Assembly: GCA_937899895.1 (NCBI GenBank)
Contig: CALBQR010000002.1
Coordinates: 7,961-71,960 of the forward strand
From: an uncultured Alistipes sp.
GTDB taxonomy: Bacteria; Bacteroidota; Bacteroidia; Bacteroidales; Rikenellaceae
DNA length: 64,000 nt
Reading direction: 5' to 3'
Made by a program: the position numbers and the translations under genes
The notes under the pieces: generated by a model
Database searches by the model: none
The model's input: only the letters and a program-made list of their open reading frames with translations
What the model was told of the DNA's origin: nothing
Shown: piece by piece, positions 35,504 through 44,623 of the stretch
Numbering within the stretch: the first letter of the stretch is position 1
Layout: the number at the start of each line of letters is the position of its first letter

Positions 35504-37540
35504 CTATTTGTATCGCTTGAATATGCGGGCTGTGCGTGAGGTGTTATATATACTAATAGTATGACGAACCGAGCCGTCATCGCATTTTTCGGGTGTGCTG
35601 AAATGGTAGCTTGCGAGATCCTCGCGCCCGAAACCACCGAAACGTTCCTCGTCAGTCGAGAGTACAATGCGGTAGCGACCAGGCTCACGCACGGGGATAA
35701 CATAGTCGGGAATCGACGCCGTGCCACTCCAATTGAATACAAAGATCAGATCGCGGTGCGCAAAGACCATCGTCTGGTTGTCCTGATCCATCAGCAGGTT
35801 GTATGCGTAGCCGTCCTCCAACACCTTATAGCGTTTCATCAGCTTGATCATTGCGCGGTCAAAATCGCCTAACTGCGAGTAGCGCAGGAAGGGGTTGCGA
35901 GCCAGCGACCATTGACGACGTGCATAGTCGTAACTCCAATTGTTACCTTCGCGCGGGAAGTCGATCCATTCGGGGTGTCCGAACTCGTTACCCATAAAGT
36001 TCAGGTAGGCTTGGCCGCCCGTCGAGATAGTCATCAGTCGGATCATCTTGTGCAGAGCCATACCGCGATCGACGATCAAATTCTTCGAGCCGCGATTCAT
36101 ATCGGTGTACATCTCCTTGTCCATCAGTCGGAAGGCGATGGTCTTATCACCCACCAATGCCTGGTCGTGGCTCTCGGCATAGGCAACCGTACCCACATCG
36201 GGCAGGCGGTTGGTCATAATCTCCCATATCTGCCACATATTCCACTCCTCGTCGGGCACCTCTTTGAGCATCTTGATCCAGAAGTCGGGGATCGCCATAC
36301 CCAAGCGATAGTCGAAGCCGATACCGCCGTCGTCAATCTTCTGACACATACCGGGCATACCGCTCACGTCTTCGGCAATCGTAATGGCCGACGGGCGGAA
36401 ATCGTGAATCAGTCGATTAGCAAGCGTGAGGTATGTAATTGCGGGTCGATTGACCGTATTGTCGAAGAACTTTTCGCGCGAATCGAACTCGGTGTAGCCG
36501 TGGTGGTCGTAGAGCATTGAGGTTACGCCGTCGAAACGGAAACCGTCGAAATGGTACTCATCGAGCCAATATTTGAGATTCGACAGCAGGAAGTGCTGCA
36601 CTTCTGGCTTGGCGTAGTCGAAGGTCATCGAGTCCCAATATTTCTGATAGCCAGCCTCGCCTGCGGGAGAGTAGTGGTGATCGCTGCCGTCCAACTCGCG
36701 CAGACCCTCGTTGAAATTCTTGACATAGTGGGCGTGAACGACGTCCATAATCACCGCCAGACCCATCGTGTGCGCCACGCGGATCAGCTCCTTCAACTCT
36801 TCGGGTGTGCCGAAACGGCTCGACGGAGCGTAGAAATTCGATACGTGATAGCCGAACGAGCCGTAGTAGGGGTGCTCGGCAACCGCCATCAACTGCACAG
36901 CATTGTAACCCGCACGACGAATCTTGGGCAAAATCTTGCGCGTAAATTCGCGGTACGTACCCACGCCTGCCTTCTCTTGCGCCATACCCACGTGAGCCTC
37001 ATAAATCAGCAGCGAGCCGAGCGACTTCGCGTCGAACTGATCGCCCTGCCAATCGTACTGCTCGGTGGGAGCCCAAAATTGAGCCGAGAAATCTTTTGTC
37101 TCGTCATTTTGCACTACACGAGTGGCGTATGCGGGAATTCGATCGTGCCACCCGTTGTCGCCGTGTACAGCCATTTTGTATGTTGAGCCGTGTGTAAGTT
37201 TGTTTTTATACATTGCGTCGGGCAGGAAAATGCTCCATACGCCGCCCTCGCCGCGATGCAGCTCCAATTCGCCACGTCGCCAATCGTTGAAATCACCAAA
37301 CAGATAGACCTCTTTGGCTGCGGGCAACCACTCGCGGAACCACCAGCCTGAAAGAATTTCGTCGCGTTGCCAGCCGTAATAACGATAGCCATTGGCATAA
37401 TCAACGATCGAACCTGCGGCGCGCTCGATCTGGAATATCTGATTGATATACAGCTCGTGTCGATGGATCAATTCGCCCTCGACAGGCTCTAACCAAGCGT
37501 CGCGTTCGACGATTGGAATGTGCTTCGGAGTAATCAACAT
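35504..37540 (-). CDS. glgB: 1,4-alpha-glucan branching enzyme (eukaryote-like GH13)
   Basis: A 678-residue enzyme with an N-terminal CBM48 domain (WFREWLPAAKEVYLFGDFNDW), a GH13 barrel and a C-terminal beta domain. The catalytic Asp is in FRFDGVTSMLYDHHG, the Glu in IAEDVSGMPGMC, and the transition-state Asp in YAESHDQALVGDKT. The wording of these motifs and the FMGNEFGHPEWIDFPREGNNWSY-type region (quoted in part) is that of eukaryotic branching enzymes, which Bacteroidetes share. It adds alpha-1,6 branches to glycogen; no other glycogen gene is adjacent. Its promoter is at 37569-37599. Confidence 0.94.
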   Translation of the reverse strand: MLITPKHIPIVERDAWLEPVEGELIHRHELYINQIFQIERAAGSIVDYANGYRYYGWQRDEILSGWWFREWLPAAKEVYLFGDFNDWRRGELELHRGEGGVWSIFLPDAMYKNKLTHGSTYKMAVHGDNGWHDRIPAYATRVVQNDETKDFSAQFWAPTEQYDWQGDQFDAKSLGSLLIYEAHVGMAQEKAGVGTYREFTRKILPKIRRAGYNAVQLMAVAEHPYYGSFGYHVSNFYAPSSRFGTPEELKELIRVAHTMGLAVIMDVVHAHYVKNFNEGLRELDGSDHHYSPAGEAGYQKYWDSMTFDYAKPEVQHFLLSNLKYWLDEYHFDGFRFDGVTSMLYDHHGYTEFDSREKFFDNTVNRPAITYLTLANRLIHDFRPSAITIAEDVSGMPGMCQKIDDGGIGFDYRLGMAIPDFWIKMLKEVPDEEWNMWQIWEIMTNRLPDVGTVAYAESHDQALVGDKTIAFRLMDKEMYTDMNRGSKNLIVDRGMALHKMIRLMTISTGGQAYLNFMGNEFGHPEWIDFPREGNNWSYDYARRQWSLARNPFLRYSQLGDFDRAMIKLMKRYKVLEDGYAYNLLMDQDNQTMVFAHRDLIFVFNWSGTASIPDYVIPVREPGRYRIVLSTDEERFGGFGREDLASYHFSTPEKCDDGSVRHTISIYNTSRTARIFKRYK

Positions 37541-37568
37541 AGCGTATAAGTCTTAAAAATTGACACAA

Positions 37569-37599
37569 TAAAGTTAGGAAAATTACACGGAATATGCAA
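37569..37599 (-). promoter_or_regulatory. Promoter of glgB
   Basis: On the minus strand, TTG (37599-37597), 20 bases, TAACTTTA (37576-37569), one base off the -7 consensus. Confidence 0.6.
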
Positions 37600-37712
37600 G
37601 AATTCGAAAAATTTTTCTAATTTTGTAAAGATTATGGGTGAAATACGCCCGTAATTTTAGACAGCGAAACAACAATTTAATACTAATATTTAACTAACAC
37701 AATTTTCAAATT

Positions 37713-39272
37713 ATGTTCAAAGGACATCCCAAAGGTTTGTTGGCTGCTGCTTTGAGTAATATGGGTGAGCGTTTCGGCTACTATATTATGAATGCAGTGC
37801 TGGTGCTGTTCCTCTGCTCGAAGTTCGGCCTGAACGAGGCAGTCAGCGGTACTATCTATTCGGTATTCTACGCAGGTATCTATCTGTTGGCATTGGTTGG
37901 TGGTTACATTGCTGACCATTCGCAGAACTACAAGGGTACGATTAAGTCGGGCTTGATCGTGATGGCAAGCGGTTACGTGCTGCTGTCGATTCCTATCTTG
38001 GCAACTGATGGTAACACCACTTGGTTGTTGGCTCTGACCTGCTTCGCATTGTTCCTGATTGCATTTGGTAACGGTCTGTTCAAGGGTAACTTGCAGGCAA
38101 TCGTTGGTCAGATGTATGACAACTTCGAGGCTGAGGCTGCCAAGAAGGGGCCCGAGGCTCTGGCTCTGGCAAAGAGCAAGCGTGATTCGGGTTTCCAGAT
38201 TTTCTACGTATTTATCAATGTCGGTGGTCTGATCGCTCCGTTCGTTGCTCCGTTGCTGCGTGAGTGGTGGTTGAATGCCAATGAAATGGTTTATAACGCA
38301 CAGCTGCCCGCACTCTGCCACGAGTTCCTTCAGAATGCAGGTGCAATGGCTCCCGAGGCTATGGCTAACTTGACGCAGTTGATGACCGAGGTTGGTGGTG
38401 CAGTTGATAATATGGCTGAATCGTGCCAGAAGTACTTGCAGATCTTCAATGAGGGTATCCACTATTCGTTCATCGCTTCGGTTGCTGCAATGCTGATCTC
38501 GCTGGTGATCTTCATCGCATCGCAGAAGATTTTCCCCAACCCTGCAAAGAAAGAGGCTGTTAAGAGTGTTGAATATACTCCCGAAGAGAAGGCAGCTGCT
38601 GCAAAGGAGATCAAGCAGCGTCTGTATGCTCTGTTCGCAGTGCTGGGTATCGTTATCTTCTTCTGGTTCTCGTTCCACCAGAACGGTATGTCGCTGTCGT
38701 TCTTCGCTCGCGACTTCGTCGATTCGTCGGCTGTTGCCCCCGAAATCTGGCAGGCAATTAACCCCTTCTTCGTGATCGTACTGACTCCCGTTATTATGGC
38801 AATCTTTGGTGCTCTGGCACGTCGCGGTAAGGAGATCTCGACTCCTCGCAAGATCGCTATCGGTATGTTCATCGCAGGTTTGGCATTCTTGTTCTTGGCT
38901 ATCTACTCGTTCATCGCAGGTTATCCTTCGGCTGATACCTTCAAGGCTCTGCCTATCGCAGAGCAGATGGCAGCAAAGGCTCATTGGTGGGTTCTGATCG
39001 CAGTTTACTTCTTCTTGACTGTTGCAGAGTTGTTCATCTCGCCGCTGGGTCTGTCGTTCGTATCGAAGGTAGCACCCAAGCATCTGCTCGGTCTGTGCCA
39101 GGGTCTGTGGCTCGGTGCAACCGCAGTTGGTAACTTGATGTTGTGGGTTGGTCCTCTGATGTACAACGCTTGGCCTTTGTGGCAGTGCTGGACCGTATTC
39201 CTCGTAGTATGCCTTGTTTCGATGGGCGTGATGCTGGGTATGGTTAAGTGGTTGGAGCGCGTAACAAAGTAA
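37713..39272 (+). CDS. POT-family (PTR2) peptide:H+ symporter
   Basis: A 519-residue major-facilitator protein with 12 or more membrane segments. The POT signature near the N-terminus, NMGERFGYYIMNA, gives the E-R-F-x-Y-Y proton-coupling motif. A long soluble insertion (about residues 135-245) separates the early and middle helices. It should import di- and tripeptides with protons. A TAATTTTG box at 37618-37625 may be its -7 element. Codon use is strongly biased, as in a highly expressed gene. Confidence 0.92.
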   Translation: MFKGHPKGLLAAALSNMGERFGYYIMNAVLVLFLCSKFGLNEAVSGTIYSVFYAGIYLLALVGGYIADHSQNYKGTIKSGLIVMASGYVLLSIPILATDGNTTWLLALTCFALFLIAFGNGLFKGNLQAIVGQMYDNFEAEAAKKGPEALALAKSKRDSGFQIFYVFINVGGLIAPFVAPLLREWWLNANEMVYNAQLPALCHEFLQNAGAMAPEAMANLTQLMTEVGGAVDNMAESCQKYLQIFNEGIHYSFIASVAAMLISLVIFIASQKIFPNPAKKEAVKSVEYTPEEKAAAAKEIKQRLYALFAVLGIVIFFWFSFHQNGMSLSFFARDFVDSSAVAPEIWQAINPFFVIVLTPVIMAIFGALARRGKEISTPRKIAIGMFIAGLAFLFLAIYSFIAGYPSADTFKALPIAEQMAAKAHWWVLIAVYFFLTVAELFISPLGLSFVSKVAPKHLLGLCQGLWLGATAVGNLMLWVGPLMYNAWPLWQCWTVFLVVCLVSMGVMLGMVKWLERVTK

Positions 39273-39298
39273 GCGACCGAATACCACTAAATTAGATA

Positions 39299-39334
39299 AA
39301 AGGTGCGGAGCGAGTGTTGTTCCGCACTTTTTTT
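39299..39334 (+). terminator. Terminator of the POT transporter gene
   Basis: 11-bp stem AAAGGTGCGGA with one G-U pair, 11-base loop, then a T run. Confidence 0.8.
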
Positions 39335-39344
39335 GTGCAGAATA

Positions 39345-39376
39345 TTGAGATAATTGCCGAAAAAATCGTAATTTTG
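39345..39376 (+). promoter_or_regulatory. Putative promoter of the PPi-PFK gene
   Basis: TTG (39345-39347), 21 bases, TAATTTTG (39369-39376). It lies inside the longer frame from 39314, so it supports the 39467 start. Confidence 0.6.
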
Positions 39377-39466
39377 GGCGCGGAAAAGTGTGAGATTGCA
39401 TTTTTCGGCAACAATGCAACGAAAAGCAGTAAGAATAAGTATAACTCTAAATTTAGACAAACAACA

Positions 39467-40699
39467 ATGAAACAGGCAATTGCAATTCTGACGGGTGGCG
39501 GTCCGGCTCCCGGTATGAACACTGTTGTGGGCAGTGTAGCTAAGACCTTCTTGGAGAAGGGTTACCGTGTAATCGGTCTTCACTATGGTTATTCGGGTTT
39601 GTTCAATCCGTCGCCTCGCACCGAGGATCTGGATTTCGTAAAGGCAGACTTCATCTTCAATCAGGGTGGTTCGTACCTCACTATGAGCCGCTTCAAGCCC
39701 ACCGACAAGGATTTCGAGGAGAACTTCAACCTCAAATTCTTCACCGAGAACAACGTTAAGTTGCTCGTAACCGTTGGAGGTGATGATACCGCTTCGACCG
39801 CAAACCGCATTGCAAAGTTCCTCGAAGCAAAGCAGTATCCCATTGCTAATATCCACGTTCCCAAGACTATCGACAACGACCTGCCCCTGCCTATGGGTAC
39901 TCCGACCTTCGGTTACCAGTCGGCAAAGGAGGGTGGTACGGTTATCGGCCGCGCAGTTTATAACGACGCTCGCACCTCGGCTAACTGGTTCGTAGTTGCG
40001 GCTATGGGTCGCTCGGCTGGCCACTTGGCATTTGGTATCGGTACCGCTTGCCACTATCCTATGATCGTTATCCCTGAGATGTTCAACAAGACCGAGATCA
40101 CCGTTGATAAGATCGTTAACTTGGTAGTGTCGGCTATCATCAAGCGTAAGTTGATGGGTATCGAGTACGGTGTTGCAATGATTTCGGAGGGTGTATTCCA
40201 CTCGCTCTCTGACGAGGAGATCAAGAAGTCGGGTGTTCACTTCACCTATGACGATCACGGCCACCCCGAATTGGGTAAGGTATCGAAGGCTCACATCTTC
40301 AACGAGATGCTCGAAAAGAAGGTTAAGGAGCTCGGTTTGAAGGTTAAGTCGCGTCCCGTTGAGATCGGTTACGAGGTACGTTGCCAGACTCCTATCGCAT
40401 ACGACTTGGTATATTGCTCGCAGTTGGGTATGGGTGTTTATAAGCTGTTCAGCGAGGGTAAGACCGGCTGTATGGTATATGTAAGCACCGACGGTATGGT
40501 ATCGCCCCTCTACTTGAAGGATTTGCAGGATCCCACCACTGGTAAGATTCCTCCCCGTCTGGTTAACATCGAGTCGGATAAGTTCAAGCAGGTTGTTGAT
40601 TATCTGTTGAACTATGTAACCGAGGAGGACTACGAGGCTGCAAAGCAGTACGTAGCTAACCCTGAGGAGTACGACTTCCGTAAGATCTTGAATTGGTAA
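39467..40699 (+). CDS. Pyrophosphate-dependent 6-phosphofructokinase
   Basis: A 410-residue PfkA-superfamily enzyme. The N-terminus AILTGGGPAPGMNTVVGS is the phosphate loop. TVGGDDTAST has Asp where ATP enzymes have Gly (GGDD, not GGDG), and VPKTIDNDLP carries the Lys that goes with it; both mark PPi as phosphate donor. It reversibly phosphorylates fructose 6-phosphate in glycolysis. The start at 39467 (MKQAIAIL) matches the family; the 51 extra codons upstream do not. A terminator follows. Confidence 0.93.
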   Translation: MKQAIAILTGGGPAPGMNTVVGSVAKTFLEKGYRVIGLHYGYSGLFNPSPRTEDLDFVKADFIFNQGGSYLTMSRFKPTDKDFEENFNLKFFTENNVKLLVTVGGDDTASTANRIAKFLEAKQYPIANIHVPKTIDNDLPLPMGTPTFGYQSAKEGGTVIGRAVYNDARTSANWFVVAAMGRSAGHLAFGIGTACHYPMIVIPEMFNKTEITVDKIVNLVVSAIIKRKLMGIEYGVAMISEGVFHSLSDEEIKKSGVHFTYDDHGHPELGKVSKAHIFNEMLEKKVKELGLKVKSRPVEIGYEVRCQTPIAYDLVYCSQLGMGVYKLFSEGKTGCMVYVSTDGMVSPLYLKDLQDPTTGKIPPRLVNIESDKFKQVVDYLLNYVTEEDYEAAKQYVANPEEYDFRKILNW

Positions 40700-40722
40700 T
40701 CCATTTGCCAATCAGATACGAC

Positions 40723-40757
40723 AACGGCCACTCGCAAAAGAGTGGCCGTTTGTTTTT
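40723..40757 (+). terminator. Terminator of the PPi-PFK gene
   Basis: Perfect 11-bp stem AACGGCCACTC / GAGTGGCCGTT, 6-base loop, then TTGTTTTTT. Confidence 0.88.
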
Positions 40758-40778
40758 TGTACGTTGTGATGGGGCGAA

Positions 40779-41147
40779 TTATAACGCGGGTTGTTCGATC
40801 TTTACTCGATCTTCGGCACCAAAACTTGTCGCAATGATTCGCACAACGCGACGCTTGCCGCTGTTGTTGGGCGTGAAACTGATCTTGATTCCCGAATTCC
40901 ACTCGGCCAAGGCACGTGTCATTTCGTAGTTGTCGATGATTTCTACAATCTCGCACCAATCTTTGTTGTTGCTGCCGTAATATTTAATTACGACATCGTC
41001 TAAACCGGTCGAATTGACGGGGATAATCATCTCGCCTCCCGTAGCCGAAACCTCGTAGCTACGCTCGTAAAAATCGACACTGGGAATGTCGCAACCCGTC
41101 AGTGTTGCGGTCGAAAGCAGAAGGCAAAGTGCAAGTAGTCGTTTCAT
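40779..41147 (-). CDS. Small lipoprotein with a BACON-like domain
   Basis: A 122-residue lipoprotein (lipobox LTGCD, Cys at about residue 19). The mature part is a single beta domain, SYEVSATGGEMIIPVNSTG...WCEIV...RRVVRIIAT, resembling BACON/Ig-like modules that bind glycans or act as spacers in Bacteroidetes surface proteins. Function is unknown. Its promoter has an eight-base G run between the two boxes (see findings). Confidence 0.75.
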   Translation of the reverse strand: MKRLLALCLLLSTATLTGCDIPSVDFYERSYEVSATGGEMIIPVNSTGLDDVVIKYYGSNNKDWCEIVEIIDNYEMTRALAEWNSGIKISFTPNNSGKRRVVRIIATSFGAEDRVKIEQPAL

Positions 41148-41177
41148 AGTAGTTCTGTTTTAGCGGTTTATAGGGTA

Positions 41178-41206
41178 CAAAGTTACCCCCCCCGCGAAAT
41201 TTCCAA
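41178..41206 (-). promoter_or_regulatory. Promoter of the BACON-like lipoprotein with G8 tract in the spacer
   Basis: On the minus strand, TTG (41206-41204), an 18-base spacer that includes eight G (41193-41186), then TAACTTTG (41185-41178). The spacer is one to two bases shorter than the usual 19-20. Confidence 0.65.
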
Positions 41207-41240
41207 ATTTTTAGATGGAAAAATTATTTACAGCCATAAA

Positions 41241-41270
41241 AAAGCCGCACCCCGAAACGGGATACGGCTC
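41241..41270 (-). terminator. prs terminator
   Basis: 12-bp stem on the minus strand (AGCCGTATCCCG with G-U pairs) followed by TTTTTT. It lies 30 bases after the prs stop. Confidence 0.83.
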
Positions 41271-41299
41271 GTTTGATTGGATATTTTTTGTTACGACTT

Positions 41300-42241
41300 T
41301 TAGAAGATAAAGCGCGAGCTGATCTCCTTATAGTTGTAAACTCGGTCGATGACGTCAGCGAAGATATCGGCAACGCTCAACACGGTGAATTTCGACAAAT
41401 CCTTGGTCTGATCCAGAGGAATGGTGTCGGTTACGATAACCTCCTGCAATGCGCTGTTGGTGATGCGCTCGTAAGCGGGACCCGACAGAATAGCGTGGGT
41501 AGCTACGGCACGAACGCTCTTTGCACCCTTCTCCATCAACATATTAGCTGCCATAGTGATCGTACCTGCGGTGTCGATCATATCGTCGAGAATGATCACG
41601 TTGCGACCCTCTACATCACCGATAGCGGTCATCTTGCCAACAACGTTAGCCTTCTCACGCTGCTTGTGGCTGATGATCATCGGAGCACCCAGATACTTTG
41701 CGTATGCACTTGCGCGCTTTGCACCACCCATATCGGGCGAAGCAACCGACAGATCCTCGATACCGAGCGAGTTGATGTAGGGAACGAAGATACCGCTTGC
41801 GTAAAGGTGATCAACGGGGATATCGAAGAAGCCCTGGATCTGGTCAGCGTGCAGGTCCATCGTCATAATGCGATCAACACCTGCTGCGCGCAACAGATTG
41901 GCAACGAGCTTTGCGCCGATCGAAACGCGAGGACGGTCTTTGCGGTCCTGACGTGCCCAACCGAAGTAGGGCATAACGGCGATTACGCGATGAGCCGATG
42001 CGCGGTGTGCTGCATCAATCATCAGCAGAAGCTCCATCAGATTTTCTGCGGGCGGGAAAGTCGATTGGATGATGAATACGGTGCAGCCACGAATACTCTC
42101 GTTATAAGCGGGCTGGAATTCTCCATCACTAAATTCGAGAACTTGCGAGTCGCCGAGTTCGCTGCCGTAACTGCGGGCGATCTTCTCTGCCAGAGGTCGC
42201 GAACCACGGCAAGCGAAGAATTTGATTTTGTGGATAGCCAT
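41300..42241 (-). CDS. prs: Ribose-phosphate pyrophosphokinase
   Basis: A 313-residue PRPP synthase of normal length. The flexible ATP-binding loop is YFGWARQDRKDRPR, the Mg-binding MDLHADQIQGFFDIP follows, and the PRPP-binding loop is LDDMIDTAGTITMAA. It makes PRPP from ribose 5-phosphate and ATP for nucleotide and amino acid synthesis. It follows engB by 55 bases on the same strand and probably shares its promoter. Confidence 0.96.
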   Translation of the reverse strand: MAIHKIKFFACRGSRPLAEKIARSYGSELGDSQVLEFSDGEFQPAYNESIRGCTVFIIQSTFPPAENLMELLLMIDAAHRASAHRVIAVMPYFGWARQDRKDRPRVSIGAKLVANLLRAAGVDRIMTMDLHADQIQGFFDIPVDHLYASGIFVPYINSLGIEDLSVASPDMGGAKRASAYAKYLGAPMIISHKQREKANVVGKMTAIGDVEGRNVIILDDMIDTAGTITMAANMLMEKGAKSVRAVATHAILSGPAYERITNSALQEVIVTDTIPLDQTKDLSKFTVLSVADIFADVIDRVYNYKEISSRFIF

Positions 42242-42296
42242 AAGTCAGTTTGGTATGATCGTTAGTTTTTACAAAATTACAATTTTATTCGGCTCG

Positions 42297-42914
42297 TTAT
42301 CCCTCTTTGATGTCGATTTTTTCAACATCATTCAAACATTTATCGATAAAATCCAAAATTTCATCTCTTCCGCGCCCCTTTTCCGATGAACTAACAAGCA
42401 TCAGTGGCATCTCTTCCCACTGCTCGGCAAGTGTTCGCTGGTAACGCTCAACGCTGCGTTTTAGCTGTGCGGCTGACAATTTATCAGCTTTGGTGAAGAT
42501 TAAACCGAAGGGGATACCGCGCTCTCCAAGCATTGTGATAAATTCCAGATCGATACGTTGCGGCTCCAAACGCGAATCAACCAACACGAACAGATAGTGC
42601 AATTTGCGGCACTTTGTAACATAGTCGGTGATAAGTTTCGAGAAACCGCCACGCACATCCTTTGAGACGCGCGCATAGCCATATCCGGGCAGATCGACCA
42701 GATACCACTTATCGTTAATCAGGAAATGGTTTATAAGGCGGGTTTTGCCGGGTGTGCCCGACACCTTTGCCAACTGACGCTGGGTGAGCATATTGATCAG
42801 CGACGATTTGCCAACATTACTTCGACCGATAAATGCAAACTCGTGGAGATTGTCATCGGGTATCTGTTGCAGTTTCTGGCTACTGCATTTGAATTGGGCT
42901 TTGCTGATAATCAT
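42297..42914 (-). CDS. engB: Ribosome-biogenesis GTPase EngB (YsxC/YihA)
   Basis: A 205-residue TRAFAC GTPase with all five G motifs: GRSNVGKSS (G1), TPGKTRLIN (G2), VDLPGYGYA (G3), TKADK (G4) and SSEKGRG (G5). It acts in assembly of the large ribosomal subunit. It is the first gene of the engB-prs pair; its promoter at 42936-42965 is divergent from that of the M19 dipeptidase. Confidence 0.95.
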   Translation of the reverse strand: MIISKAQFKCSSQKLQQIPDDNLHEFAFIGRSNVGKSSLINMLTQRQLAKVSGTPGKTRLINHFLINDKWYLVDLPGYGYARVSKDVRGGFSKLITDYVTKCRKLHYLFVLVDSRLEPQRIDLEFITMLGERGIPFGLIFTKADKLSAAQLKRSVERYQRTLAEQWEEMPLMLVSSSEKGRGRDEILDFIDKCLNDVEKIDIKEG

Positions 42915-42935
42915 TGCTCACACTTTTTTCTCATA

Positions 42936-42965
42936 CAAAGATACTCTTTTTTAGCGAAAAGCCAA
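42936..42965 (-). promoter_or_regulatory. Promoter of engB-prs
   Basis: On the minus strand, TTG (42965-42963), 19 bases, TATCTTTG (42943-42936). Confidence 0.78.
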
Positions 42966-43004
42966 ACCGTTTCGGCTATTCTTAAAATATTTTCACAACT
43001 TGAT

Positions 43005-43035
43005 TTGTAGAATCTCTGCGAAAGCCGTATCTTTG
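43005..43035 (+). promoter_or_regulatory. Promoter of the M19 dipeptidase gene
   Basis: TTG (43005-43007), 20 bases, TATCTTTG (43028-43035), 29 bases before the start codon. Confidence 0.82.
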
Positions 43036-43064
43036 ACCGTGATTTTAGATAGGAAAGAATCAAT

Positions 43065-44138
43065 ATGAAGAGAATTATATTGCTGATTATGACCGTTATA
43101 CCATTGATATCAACAGCTCAACGTCAAGTAACCGATGCCGAGGTCGAAGCTTTGCACGACCGCATTATTTCGATTGATACGCACAACGATTTTTCGTTGG
43201 CATACTGCTTCCCCAATGCAGGTTTTTCGACAGCAAAGGGTCAGGTGTCGTTCGAGAAGATGATCGAAGGCCGTCTGGACTGTGCTGTGTTTGCCGCCTA
43301 TATTGATCAGGGAAAGTGTGATGAGGCGGGCCACGAGTGGGCTCGCAATCGAGCCGAAACGATGGTTGCAGGTTTGAAACGATACGTTGCCGAAAATGAG
43401 GATAAGGGCGTTGTGGTCTATTCGGCTGCGGAGATTGAACGCGCAAAGCAGGAGGGTAAGCGAGCAATGATGATCTCGATCGAGAATTGCTACTGCTTCG
43501 GTACTGACATTATGGCGGTCGAGCACTTCTATAATATGGGTGTCCGTATGGCAACGCTGACCCACAATGGAGCAAACGAGATCGCCGACACTTGCGTCGA
43601 TCAGGGCGTGAAGGGTGGTCTAACGGAGTTTGGTCGAAAGGTGATTGCCGAGATGAATCGATTGGGTATGGTGATTGATGTCTCGCACGCATCGCGTCTG
43701 GCTACGTTGCAGGCCGCCGAGTTGAGTGAAACGCCTATTATCGCATCACATTCAGGCGTTTATGGCGTTCGCGCAATTCGTCGAAATCTTACCGATAAAG
43801 AGATTTTGGCAATTGCTGCGAAGGGCGGAGTAGTTCAGGTTGCGATTGTACGCTCGTTTATTTCGAACAAGCCGAAGGGCGAGGAGAGCCTTGCAGATCT
43901 GGTTGCTCACGTCGATTATCTCGTTAAACTTGTCGGTGTTGATCACGTAGGCTTTGGCTCGGATTTCGATGGCGGTGGCGGTATGCGTGGTTGCCGCAAT
44001 ATGTCGCAAATCAAGAATGTAACCCGCGCTCTGATGGAGGCCGGTTATTCGGATGAAGATATCGCCAAGATGTGGGGTGGTAATACTCTGCGCGTAATGA
44101 AAGCGGTCGAGGAGTACGCCGCAAGTCAGCGCAAATAA
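43065..44138 (+). CDS. Membrane (renal-type) dipeptidase, family M19
   Basis: A 357-residue exported zinc peptidase: signal peptide (cleavage near STAQR), then the M19 TIM barrel. Metal ligands are visible in SIDTHNDF (H-x-D), in the ISIENCY strand, in VIDVSHAS and in PIIASHSGV, with GFGSDFDGG near the end. The family cleaves dipeptides, including those with C-terminal D-amino acids. It stands alone with its own promoter and terminator. Confidence 0.92.
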   Translation: MKRIILLIMTVIPLISTAQRQVTDAEVEALHDRIISIDTHNDFSLAYCFPNAGFSTAKGQVSFEKMIEGRLDCAVFAAYIDQGKCDEAGHEWARNRAETMVAGLKRYVAENEDKGVVVYSAAEIERAKQEGKRAMMISIENCYCFGTDIMAVEHFYNMGVRMATLTHNGANEIADTCVDQGVKGGLTEFGRKVIAEMNRLGMVIDVSHASRLATLQAAELSETPIIASHSGVYGVRAIRRNLTDKEILAIAAKGGVVQVAIVRSFISNKPKGEESLADLVAHVDYLVKLVGVDHVGFGSDFDGGGGMRGCRNMSQIKNVTRALMEAGYSDEDIAKMWGGNTLRVMKAVEEYAASQRK

Positions 44139-44160
44139 CACTCTCAAAAAAGTCGAACTA

Positions 44161-44205
44161 AGATAGATAGGGCCGAGAATGATAATTTCTCGGCCCTATC
44201 TGTCT
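44161..44205. terminator. Bidirectional terminator
   Basis: A 19-bp stem (44161-44179 with 44187-44205, one G-U pair) and a 7-base loop, between the convergent dipeptidase gene and the peptidase-kinase-exporter operon. Confidence 0.88.
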
Positions 44206-44619
44206 CTATTTCCTACAAATTTTGTGCAGAATCATTAGCGGAATTTTGCGTATAGGTCGCATCGCAACCCAACAGAGTGCCATAGATCGGTGCAGAGTCG
44301 AAATGCGTACGCAACCAAGCAGTTGTGTGCGATCGATAGATTCTGTGCCTACATAGTTGCCATCACCCATCAATGTAACGCGATCCTCACCCTCAAAACC
44401 GATCAAGCGATGAATGAGGTAATGCCCCTCATCTGTCTGTGCAAAAAACACATTGCCACGTCGAATATCCTCTTCGCGTAAAGGCTCGATGCGAACCTTC
44501 GCACCGCTACGGAAGAATGGGAGCATACTCTGCCCCTGCACCCTAATAAGCACCGAACGCCCCTCGCGCAACTCCTCGTGCGCAGCTCCGAAAAGTATAT
44601 TGTTGGCAATGGATCGCAT
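44206..44619 (-). CDS. Short S24/S26-type serine peptidase (Ser-His)
   Basis: A 137-residue protein with the signal-peptidase-like core: Ser31 in VQGQSMLPFF and His70 in HYLIHRLIGF, where bacterial Lep enzymes have Lys. This Ser-His pair is that of the Sec11/SipW-type group. No clear membrane anchor is seen at the N-terminus, unlike true signal peptidases. The start at 44619 is chosen because it lies 4 bases after the kinase stop; a longer frame to 44670 would overlap the kinase. It is the last gene of the exporter-kinase-peptidase operon and could trim a peptide cargo, by inference. Confidence 0.82.
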   Translation of the reverse strand: MRSIANNILFGAAHEELREGRSVLIRVQGQSMLPFFRSGAKVRIEPLREEDIRRGNVFFAQTDEGHYLIHRLIGFEGEDRVTLMGDGNYVGTESIDRTQLLGCVRISTLHRSMALCWVAMRPIRKIPLMILHKICRK

Positions 44620-44623
44620 CGTC

